A DNA stretch of 14,017 nucleotides from Gemmatimonadota bacterium (GTDB taxonomy: Bacteria > Gemmatimonadota > Gemmatimonadetes > Longimicrobiales > Longimicrobiaceae). The notes below the pieces were generated by a model, which was given only the letters and a program-made list of their open reading frames with translations, was not told where the DNA came from and ran no database searches. Shown here one piece after another: positions 1-6,235 of the stretch. Numbering within the stretch: position 1 is the first letter of the stretch; every line of letters begins with the position of its first letter. The stretch is taken from the NCBI GenBank assembly GCA_019348265.1, contig JAHWJV010000042.1, positions 1 to 14,017 of the forward strand. The letters are read 5' to 3'. Made by a program: the position numbers and the translations under genes.

Positions 1-11
1 GACTGAAACGG

Positions 12-91
12 GAAGTGCGAGAGTGCGAGAACGCGAGAGTGCGAAAGTCGCCCAACCGGGACTCTCGCCTCTCGCGCTTTCGCACTCTCGC
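12..91. repeat. Octamer tandem repeat forming a long dyad
   Basis: Positions 12-47 are built from about four imperfect copies of an 8-nt unit close to GAGTGCGA. The segment 33-47 (GCGAGAGTGCGAAAG) is the perfect reverse complement of 77-91 (CTTTCGCACTCTCGC), giving a 15-bp stem with a 29-nt spacer. There is no T-run after the dyad, so it does not look like a standard intrinsic terminator. It lies just upstream of the first gene of the wall-synthesis cluster. An in-frame extension of that gene would run through this repeat and is probably not translated. Confidence 0.8.
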
Positions 92-101
92 TCTTTCCGG
101 C

Positions 102-117
102 TGGCATGTACCCTGCA
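102..117 (+). promoter_or_regulatory. Possible sigma-54 (-24/-12) promoter for the FHA/PBP/SEDS operon
   Basis: The 16-mer TGGCATGTACCCTGCA matches the sigma-54 consensus TGGCAYRNNNNTTGCW at every defined position except the first T of TTGC. The GG (103-104) and GC (115-116) are separated by the required 10 bp. A transcript would start near 128-130, about 26 nt before the ATG at 155. No good sigma-70 pair was seen in this gap. No upstream enhancer site can be recognised, so this is a motif match only. Confidence 0.35.
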
Positions 118-154
118 CCGCTCGCGCCGCCCGACGTACCTTGAACGGAACGCC

Positions 155-856
155 ATGCTGAATCTTATCCGCAAGTTCCTCCGCCCGACTCTCCGCGAGC
201 AGTTGGAGGCGGGTGTCCGCGAAGCGCTCAGACGCTACGCGGACCGCCACACCGCGCCGAATCTGCGGGTTTATATCTCCACGGATCTGGTGGCGGAAGG
301 GGTCGATCCGGCGCTCTGGGCACGTGACGAGGCGGAGCACCTGCGGCGCTTCGCCCTGCAGTGGGCCGAAGACAACAGCATCGCGAGGGCCGGGCTTCGC
401 CTGGAGATCGTTCTGCTCGACACGAAGAAGGAGTTCGCCTTCGTGAAGCCGGTGGGTCTCGAGGAGAAGGCGCGACCGAGCGCGCCCATGGCGGCGAGCA
501 CCCCGGTCGGTGCCGCGCCCGGCGGCGCCGGTGCCGCCGTCGCCTCCGGCGCGGTCGCCGTGCTCGACGTGGTGAGCTCCCCCTCCTTCGAGGGCTCGCT
601 GCAGGTGAACGGCGAGCTCACCGTCGGGCGCAAAACCGAGCAGGGGGTGCACGGCATCGGCGACCGCTACATGTCCTCGAAGCACGCGCGCTTGCACGTC
701 GAGCGCGGTGGCCTGTTCGTCACCGATCTCGACTCGAAGAACCGCACCTTCCTCAACGAAACCGCGCTCCCTCCGCACCAGCCGCAGAAGGCGGCGGTCG
801 GTGACAACATCCGGATGGGAACCACGACGCTCCGGGTCACGCGCGTGGAGGGCTGA
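155..856 (+). CDS. FhaA-like protein: DUF3662-type N-terminus plus C-terminal FHA domain
   Basis: The protein has 233 residues from the ATG at 155. The frame stays open upstream to 23, but that stretch is repeat DNA, so the downstream ATG starting MLNLIRKFLR is preferred. Residues 1-100 are a charged alpha/beta region resembling the N-terminal domain (DUF3662) of actinobacterial FhaA. A Pro/Ala/Gly linker covers about 106-135. Residues 136-232 form an FHA domain with G158-R159, S174 and H177 in SSKHA, and N196 in DSKNRT, the residues normally used to bind phosphothreonine. The Gly usual after Asn is Arg here. No membrane segment is visible, so it is probably cytoplasmic. It is the first gene of a cluster encoding a PBP, a SEDS protein, a PP2C phosphatase and a Ser/Thr kinase. 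It therefore probably recruits a phosphorylated partner to the wall machinery, as FhaA does in mycobacteria. The partner is unknown. Confidence 0.85.
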   Translation: MLNLIRKFLRPTLREQLEAGVREALRRYADRHTAPNLRVYISTDLVAEGVDPALWARDEAEHLRRFALQWAEDNSIARAGLRLEIVLLDTKKEFAFVKPVGLEEKARPSAPMAASTPVGAAPGGAGAAVASGAVAVLDVVSSPSFEGSLQVNGELTVGRKTEQGVHGIGDRYMSSKHARLHVERGGLFVTDLDSKNRTFLNETALPPHQPQKAAVGDNIRMGTTTLRVTRVEG

Positions 857-862
857 TCATCC

Positions 863-2428
863 ATGGATCACATCATCAACTGGGCCCTGCGCGCTGCCTT
901 CGTGCTGGTGGGCCTCGGCGCCGGCGTCTGGATCTTCCGCTGGCTCATCCATGCCTGGCGGCACGCGGAAGAGCGCTGGCCGCTCCGCATCGCCATCGGC
1001 ATGCTTCTCCTGGCCGTGGTGTACGGGGCCGGGCACTATCGGCTCCTGGCCCAGCGGGAGACGATCGAGGAGGGGCGCAGGGCGTACTCGCAGTACGGCG
1101 ACCCGCGCCGGACCGAGCTCCGCCGCGCCGACGTGCGCGGCTGGATGAACGACTGCAGTGACGACCCGGCGAAGGCTCTTGCGGTCTATCGGGCGCGCAA
1201 TGGTGTGGTGGAGCGCACCTACCCGCTCGGCGCCGCGGGCGCCAACCTGGTCGGCGGCGGACCCGATGCGGACGAGCGCGACTTCACCATCGAGCGTCTC
1301 TTCAGCGAGGAACTGCGCGAGCCGCCGACGCTGCTGGAGAAGGGCGAGCTGCACCCGGTCGGTACGGACATGCGCCTGACGCTGTGCAGCGACCTCACCG
1401 CGCGGGCGTGGCAGCTGCTCCGCGGCACGAACCGCCCAGGAGCCGTGGTGGTGCAGGACGTTCAGACCGGCGCGGTGCTCGCCTATGCGGCCACCGGCGG
1501 CCCGGACGACCCGCCCTTCGGAATCAAGCGCTACGCGCCTCCGGGCTCGGTCTTCAAGCTCGCGCTCGCGGCGCTCTGGTGGGAGCACGGGCTCCCCGAC
1601 AGCATCACCATCCCCTGTCCGACCTCGATCCAGGTGACCGATCGCGCGCGGATCCAGAACTTCGAGGGCCGCGGCATCGGCCCGGTCATCGGTCCGACCG
1701 GGGTTCTCATCCCGTCGTGCAACACCGGCGCGGTCTGGATGGCGCTGCGCATGCGCGAGCAGCTCGGCGAGCAGGCGTTCATCGACGCGTACCAACGCTT
1801 CGGTTTCGAGGTGTACCCGACCGCCGAGGAAGCGCCGCGCGACACGAGCTACCGCTTCTGGTCGACGACCTCGCGCGATTTCGCGCGCCGGATGACGCCG
1901 CCTCCGAACCGTATCCGCATGTCGGAGCGGACCGGTCGGGCCGAGTGGGCGCAGCTTTCCATCGGGCAGGGCCCGCTCGACGTGACGGTAATCGGCATCT
2001 CGCGCTTCATCTCCGCGATCGGCAACGGCGGCGTGATGCTCCCGCCGAAGGTGGAGTACGCAGCGGTGGAGCAGGCCGAGGAAGATGGCGAGCAGGGGGT
2101 GCGCGTGATGAGCGCGCAGACCGCACTGAAGCTGCAGACCGCGATGATCGGGGTGGTGGACAGCGGCACCGGAGTGGCCGCGCAGCCTTTCTTCCAGGGG
2201 ACCGGCTGGGACCTCGGCGGCAAGACCGGCACAGCCCAGATCCCCGGCCGACCCGACGACGGCTGGTTCTCGGGGCTGATCTTCGACCCTCAGGGCCGTG
2301 CGCGGTATAGCGTCGTCATCTACCTGCAGGGCGGCGGCCCCGGCGGCCGGATGCCGGCCTCGATAGGCGGCGCGATGACCCGCGCGCTCGTAGAGCACCA
2401 GCAGGCAGCCAGAGAGGTGCAGGGATGA
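863..2428 (+). CDS. pbpA: Class B penicillin-binding protein (PbpA-like peptidoglycan transpeptidase)
   Basis: The product has 521 residues. Two hydrophobic segments lie at about 8-28 and 41-58, so the protein is membrane-anchored with an extracytoplasmic catalytic part. The transpeptidase domain (about 192-510) has all three active-site motifs: S229-V-F-K232 (SxxK, nucleophilic Ser), S285-C-N287 (SxN) and K454-T-G-T (KTG). It should cross-link peptidoglycan peptides through an acyl-enzyme that beta-lactams block. The non-catalytic module (about 62-190) is short. The length is close to mycobacterial PbpA (about 490 residues) and well below typical E. coli PBP2/PBP3. It starts 6 bp after the FHA gene, with GGAGGG upstream, and its stop overlaps the SEDS gene start by 4 bp (ATGA). 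Such pairing is typical of a cognate SEDS-bPBP complex. The class is certain; the exact role (elongation or division) is inferred. Confidence 0.93.
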   Translation: MDHIINWALRAAFVLVGLGAGVWIFRWLIHAWRHAEERWPLRIAIGMLLLAVVYGAGHYRLLAQRETIEEGRRAYSQYGDPRRTELRRADVRGWMNDCSDDPAKALAVYRARNGVVERTYPLGAAGANLVGGGPDADERDFTIERLFSEELREPPTLLEKGELHPVGTDMRLTLCSDLTARAWQLLRGTNRPGAVVVQDVQTGAVLAYAATGGPDDPPFGIKRYAPPGSVFKLALAALWWEHGLPDSITIPCPTSIQVTDRARIQNFEGRGIGPVIGPTGVLIPSCNTGAVWMALRMREQLGEQAFIDAYQRFGFEVYPTAEEAPRDTSYRFWSTTSRDFARRMTPPPNRIRMSERTGRAEWAQLSIGQGPLDVTVIGISRFISAIGNGGVMLPPKVEYAAVEQAEEDGEQGVRVMSAQTALKLQTAMIGVVDSGTGVAAQPFFQGTGWDLGGKTGTAQIPGRPDDGWFSGLIFDPQGRARYSVVIYLQGGGPGGRMPASIGGAMTRALVEHQQAAREVQG

Positions 2429-4077
2429 GTCTCATCGATCGCGTTCTGCGGCGCGGCAAGCCGGTGGGCCCGTCGGGGGTCCCCATCAACGTCCGAACGC
2501 ACAACCGACCGGAGCTCGAGCGGCGCGAGGCGGCGATGAGCATGCCGGGCACCCTCGGGCTGGGACTGCTCATCTCGACACTCTTCTATCTGATCGCGCA
2601 CTACGCGGTCGTGAAGGGCGTCTGGCCCGTCCACGGCACTGCCCCGGGCTCGGGTGGAGTGCTGATCCGCGACATCGCGTCCGTGATCGGATGGCTGCTG
2701 CTGGTCGTCGTGATGCGCGCGATGAAGTACCGGGGCAACTGGGCGGTGATCGTCCTGCCGATCGTGATCTTCCTCATGATCCGGCCCTCGCTCTTCCAGA
2801 TCTTCACCGACCCCGTGTACCAGGCGACGGGCGGCACGCGCCAGGAAGCGAACTCGATCAAGGCGGAGCGCTCCCAGCTCACCACGATCCTGCGCGCCTA
2901 TGACCAAGAGCGGCAGCAGCAGGTGTTCCGTGGTCCGCCCCCCGAGCTCCCGGATCCGATCGAGACGGTCCGTGTGGTAACGCGGCCGGAGAGGAACTCC
3001 CTGCTCCGGCTGGCGAGCACGCTGACCGTGGTCGTGGCCCCCCTCGCGATGCTGCTGGCCTTCATGGCCACGCGTCGACCGGGGCCTCTGAGGGTCTTTC
3101 GCGACAAGCGGGTGTGGCCGTTCCTGGTGACATTCCTGGCGTTCGCCGCGATGGCAGCCATTCCGAACGTTCGTGCGACGGGTAAGCTGGCCGGGATGAC
3201 TCCCTGGGAGCTCTTCCTCCCGATCTTCGTCGGGGTCTGGGCCGCGGTGCTGGCCGACGACGCCTACAACCTGGGCACGCCGGGCCAGCTGATCTCGCCG
3301 CGGCGCATCCTGACCATCGTGCTCTACGGGGCGCTGCCGGTGATCCCCTTCCTCGCGATCCACGACCTCGGGTTGTCGATCATCCTGGCGGGCAGTTTTG
3401 CGGCGATGCTCCTGGTAGGAACTCGACGCGCGTGGTGGGGAGGACTGATGCTGGTGATCTGGGCAGGTTTGGTGCTGCTGGCGTTCAGCGTCGACGAGCG
3501 ATCGCAGACGCGTCTCGCGCTCTCCAAGAACCCGTACCTCGACCTGTCCGCGATGACGGAGCCGCAGCGGGAGGAGTGGGCCGCGAAGGTGCACCAGATC
3601 AAGCTGTTCGACGCGAACGTGCTCGCGGGTGGGCTGTTCGGCGAGGGCCCTGGCCGCGGCCACGCCGAGACCGCTCCCAACGCGGCGGACGACGGCTACA
3701 TCACCACCGTGGCGGCGCAGTGGGGTCTGCTGGGGGCGATCGGATTCGTGCTCGTCTACACGGCTTTCGTGATCCAGATGCTTGCGGTGGCGGTCCGGGA
3801 GCGGAGCGCCTTCGAGAGATCGCTGGTGACGGGTCTGGCGATGCTGATCGCGATCCCGTTCTGGCTGTCGGCTCTGGGAGGGATCCGTGTGGTGCCGCTG
3901 ACCGGCGTGGCGGCGGCGTTCGCGGCGCATGGCGGCGCGAAGCTGCTGGCCTCCGCGGTCGGCGTAGGAATCATCGCGGGGATCAGTCACCGCCGGGCCG
4001 TCGAGGAGCGACTTCGCGCCACGGCTGACCCCGCGCCCGAGGAGCTCTTGTCCGAGCAAGGAGTGCGGATCCGATGA
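2425..4077 (+). CDS. rodA: SEDS-family peptidoglycan glycosyltransferase (RodA/FtsW type) with enlarged N-terminus
   Basis: This 550-residue polytopic membrane protein should polymerise lipid II into glycan strands with the PBP encoded just upstream. SEDS landmarks are visible. P260-W-E262 stands for the PSE motif. H313-D-L-G316 corresponds to PDLG. GGLFGEGPGRG (402-412) precedes PNAADDGYITTVAAQWGLLG, where D423 aligns with the catalytic Asp of E. coli RodA (D262). GIRVVPLTGVAAAFAAHGG (about 486-504) matches the last conserved block. It is much longer than E. coli RodA (370 residues). Two extra hydrophobic segments (about 42-62 and 84-100) precede the usual first helix. A charged loop of about 65 residues (128-193) lies between the next two helices. 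The usual RW pair before PSE is missing. The start overlaps the pbpA stop (ATGA), with GAGAGG upstream, and the stop overlaps the phosphatase start (ATGA). The split between RodA and FtsW is not certain. Confidence 0.88.
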   Translation: MSLIDRVLRRGKPVGPSGVPINVRTHNRPELERREAAMSMPGTLGLGLLISTLFYLIAHYAVVKGVWPVHGTAPGSGGVLIRDIASVIGWLLLVVVMRAMKYRGNWAVIVLPIVIFLMIRPSLFQIFTDPVYQATGGTRQEANSIKAERSQLTTILRAYDQERQQQVFRGPPPELPDPIETVRVVTRPERNSLLRLASTLTVVVAPLAMLLAFMATRRPGPLRVFRDKRVWPFLVTFLAFAAMAAIPNVRATGKLAGMTPWELFLPIFVGVWAAVLADDAYNLGTPGQLISPRRILTIVLYGALPVIPFLAIHDLGLSIILAGSFAAMLLVGTRRAWWGGLMLVIWAGLVLLAFSVDERSQTRLALSKNPYLDLSAMTEPQREEWAAKVHQIKLFDANVLAGGLFGEGPGRGHAETAPNAADDGYITTVAAQWGLLGAIGFVLVYTAFVIQMLAVAVRERSAFERSLVTGLAMLIAIPFWLSALGGIRVVPLTGVAAAFAAHGGAKLLASAVGVGIIAGISHRRAVEERLRATADPAPEELLSEQGVRIR

Positions 4078-5180
4078 GCGAGAGCCAGTCCGAGCCGATC
4101 GCGGTGCACGGCCTGCGCTTCGAGGTGGCCGGCATGAGCGAGCAGGGGCCGCGAACCGAGAACCAGGACGCGTTCACCATCGACCGGTTCACCGACACCG
4201 GCATCGTCGCGGTGGCCGACGGGATGGGCGGGGAGCGGAGTGGCCGGCTCGCGGCCGACACCGCGCTCCAGGCAGTGCTCGCGGCGGGGCCGGTACGCAG
4301 CCTCGACGATCTGCGTCGCGCGGTGCGGACGGCGGATGCCACGGTTGTGCGCGCCGCCGGCGAGAACCCGGACGCGCACGGCGGAATGGGTTGCGCGATC
4401 GGCGTGTTAGCCCTCGCCAACAACAGCGGCGACGGCATCGGGTGGATCGGCGCGCACGTCGGCGACGTGCGCATCCTCTCCCGCTCGCCCGACGGTACCG
4501 TCAGGCTCGAGACGCGTGACCACACCCCTGCCTTCGCAAAGTGGGAGGCGGGGGAGATCACGCTGGACGAGATCCCGGATACGGCCGGGGCGAACCGGCT
4601 CCAGCGTGCGGTCGGCCGCGGCGGCGAAGCGGACGCCAGCTGGATGCCCGCGCGTCCCGGGTGGTCCTGGCTCCTGGTCTCCGACGGGGTATACAAGTCC
4701 GTTCGCCTGGACGAGCTATCCCGCATCCTGGAGTCCCCTTCCGCCGCCGAGGCGGTCGAGCTGATCCGCCGCAAGGTGGAGGAGCGCGGACCGGAGGACA
4801 ATTACACCGCGGTGCTGATCCGTGCTCTCGAGGGCGGCGCCAGCTCCAACACACGGGTCCTTCCAGCGCAGAGCCGTACCATGGATCAAACGCGTAGCGC
4901 GCCTTTCAACCCCCCGGCACGGCGCTCCGGGCTGGGAGCACTCGCCACGCTTCTCGCGCTGCTCGCCCTGGCGGGGGCGGGCTATGCGATCTGGTCCGGG
5001 CGCCAGGCGAGCGGCACCGGCGTGCAGCGAACGGAGATGGATCAGCTGCGCGCGGAGGTCGATTCGCTTCGCCTCCAGGTACAGCAGCTGAGCTCCCCGT
5101 TCGGCCCCACGGCCGGCGGCGCGGCCCCTGTCACGCCGGGCGACGCACCGCCACTTCCCCGTGCTGGAGGGCAGCAGTGA
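4074..5180 (+). CDS. pstP: PP2C-family Ser/Thr phosphatase with C-terminal membrane anchor (PstP-like)
   Basis: This 368-residue protein has an N-terminal PP2C domain (about 12-252) with the expected metal-binding and catalytic motifs: R27-x-x-N30-x-D32, V47-A-D49-G-M-G-G, H128-V-G-D131, L201-V-S-D204-G and E241-D242-N. It should hydrolyse phosphothreonine and phosphoserine on proteins, reversing the kinase encoded two genes downstream. After a linker there is one membrane helix (about 286-307). It is followed by a short heptad-like coiled coil (MDQLRAEVDSLRLQVQQL, 322-339) and a Pro/Ala/Gly-rich tail, both predicted outside the membrane. Mycobacterial PstP also has a PP2C-TM-extracellular layout, but with a larger extracellular part. 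Start and stop both overlap neighbouring genes by 4 bp (ATGA and GTGA), which points to translational coupling. It is the clear PstP counterpart of the cluster. Confidence 0.92.
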   Translation: MSESQSEPIAVHGLRFEVAGMSEQGPRTENQDAFTIDRFTDTGIVAVADGMGGERSGRLAADTALQAVLAAGPVRSLDDLRRAVRTADATVVRAAGENPDAHGGMGCAIGVLALANNSGDGIGWIGAHVGDVRILSRSPDGTVRLETRDHTPAFAKWEAGEITLDEIPDTAGANRLQRAVGRGGEADASWMPARPGWSWLLVSDGVYKSVRLDELSRILESPSAAEAVELIRRKVEERGPEDNYTAVLIRALEGGASSNTRVLPAQSRTMDQTRSAPFNPPARRSGLGALATLLALLALAGAGYAIWSGRQASGTGVQRTEMDQLRAEVDSLRLQVQQLSSPFGPTAGGAAPVTPGDAPPLPRAGGQQ

Positions 5181-6130
5181 TCGAAAACGCCTCGAGCGGG
5201 CACGCCAATGAGCGCGCCCCCTTCATGGACACCCTGCTGCGCGACGCGCTGCCGGAGATCAAGCTCGCCCTCGGCGAGCTGATCGACCGGGAGAACCTGC
5301 GGGCGCTGCCTGGAAAGTACGCCAAGCTGCTCCCCGAGTCGCTGCTGGTGGTGACGCTGCGCCCGGACGCCGCCGAAGCTCTGGCACCGCTCGCGCAGAC
5401 CGTCGAGCGGGACCTGACTGATTCCGTGATGCGGCACGGCTCACTGTACGATCGCGCGTATCGCGTCCAGCTCCGCCGGTCGGAGGACGGGGATTCGCCG
5501 CTCTACCAGGTTTCCGCCCACGCGGGCAGCGCCCCGCCGGAGGACGTGCCCGCGCCGCATGAGCCGCTCCCCGCCTCGCGCCCGACGTACGACCGCGCCG
5601 ACGCTGCCACCGAGGCCGCACCGCTCCCGGTCGCGGACCCGGATGCCACGCGTATCGCCGACGTCGGCGTTCCAGGCTGGCAGGCCGGGCGCTGGGTGCT
5701 GGTGGTGGAGGACCTCAACGGCAAGGAGCGCGAGGTGTTCCGCCTTACCGACTCCTACGCCACCGTCGGCCGCCGCTCGGACGATCCGCAGCTCCGGACC
5801 ACCGTGGCGCTGAGCGACGTGCCGCACGTGAGCCGGCGGCAGCTCGCCCTGGTCTGGGAGGAGCGCGACGGCGCGCCCGGGTTCAAGGTCTACAATCTCG
5901 GCCTCAACCCGCTCCACCTCCCCGGCCAGGAAGTCCGTGGGGCGCATGTAGGAAAGGGGCAGCTGAACCTCGATTCGCTGCCGCAGGATGCCACCGGCTG
6001 GCTGCCGCCGGGCGTTCCGCTCCGCATCGGCGACCAGGGACCGGTGCTGCGCATCGATGAGGTCCCGCCGGACGAGGAGGGGGAAGGCGCCGAGGTCGAG
6101 GTGGATCCGGATGCGACGCGGCATGAGTAG
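5177..6130 (+). CDS. Second FhaA-like FHA-domain protein with acidic Thr-Arg motifs
   Basis: The protein has 317 residues from a GTG at 5177, which overlaps the phosphatase stop (GTGA) and has GGAGG seven nt upstream. An ATG at 5225 would remove only 16 residues and is less well placed. Residues about 17-116 (from MDTLLRDALPEIKL) resemble in layout the N-terminal domain of the first FHA protein in this cluster. A Pro/Ala/Asp-rich linker (117-168) follows, then an FHA domain (about 171-294) with G198-R199, S219-R220 and N244. The usual His of the SxxH motif is Gln222. The linker holds DPDATR (154-159), and the motif recurs at 310-315, next to the C-terminus. Both are plausible phosphothreonine sites for the cluster kinase, which could allow intra- or intermolecular FHA binding. 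It occupies the place of FhaB in the actinobacterial locus but lacks FhaB architecture. The molecular partner is unknown. Confidence 0.8.
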   Translation: MIENASSGHANERAPFMDTLLRDALPEIKLALGELIDRENLRALPGKYAKLLPESLLVVTLRPDAAEALAPLAQTVERDLTDSVMRHGSLYDRAYRVQLRRSEDGDSPLYQVSAHAGSAPPEDVPAPHEPLPASRPTYDRADAATEAAPLPVADPDATRIADVGVPGWQAGRWVLVVEDLNGKEREVFRLTDSYATVGRRSDDPQLRTTVALSDVPHVSRRQLALVWEERDGAPGFKVYNLGLNPLHLPGQEVRGAHVGKGQLNLDSLPQDATGWLPPGVPLRIGDQGPVLRIDEVPPDEEGEGAEVEVDPDATRHE

Positions 6131-6140
6131 TCGACTGACC

Positions 6141-6208
6141 AGGCAACAGGGAACAGGGAACGGGAAACAGCCGGCACGGCCGCTGGCTGTTCCCTGTCCC
6201 TGTTGCCT
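6141..6208. repeat. Heptamer-like repeat forming a dyad between FHA and kinase genes
   Basis: The arm AGGCAACAGGGA (6141-6152) is perfectly complementary to TCCCTGTTGCCT (6197-6208). Inside it, GGGAAACAGCC (6162-6172) pairs with GGCTGTTCCC (6185-6194) with one bulged base. The left arm is made of roughly 7-nt steps (GGGAACA variants). A hairpin of about 68 nt is possible, but no T-run follows. It could be a processing or attenuation structure between the five-gene operon and the kinase gene, or simply a dispersed repeat. It fills most of the 105-bp gap. Confidence 0.7.
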
Positions 6209-6235
6209 GTTGCGTCCGGTGGGAGCCACTAGCCT

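Noticed and set aside
23..154. N-terminal extension of the first FHA protein
   Set aside because: The extension translates the octamer repeat and possible promoter. The product from the ATG at 155 begins with a sequence typical of FhaA-like proteins.
857..2398. Long open frame on the - strand opposite pbpA
   Set aside because: Arg/Ala/His-rich shadow with no family motifs; the + strand frame carries the full SxxK, SxN and KTG set.
2320..4059. Long open frame on the - strand opposite the SEDS gene
   Set aside because: Composition is dominated by Arg, His, Gln and Asp as expected for a GC-rich antisense shadow; the + strand encodes a clear SEDS membrane protein.
6141..6208. Intrinsic terminator between the second FHA gene and the kinase gene
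   Set aside because: The dyad is strong but no T-run follows the 3' arm, so it was listed as a repeat only.
6203..6235. Sigma-70 promoter just before the kinase gene
   Set aside because: TTGCCT and TTGCGT candidates are 21 or 14 bp from TAGCCT, outside usable spacing, and the -10 would touch the start codon.
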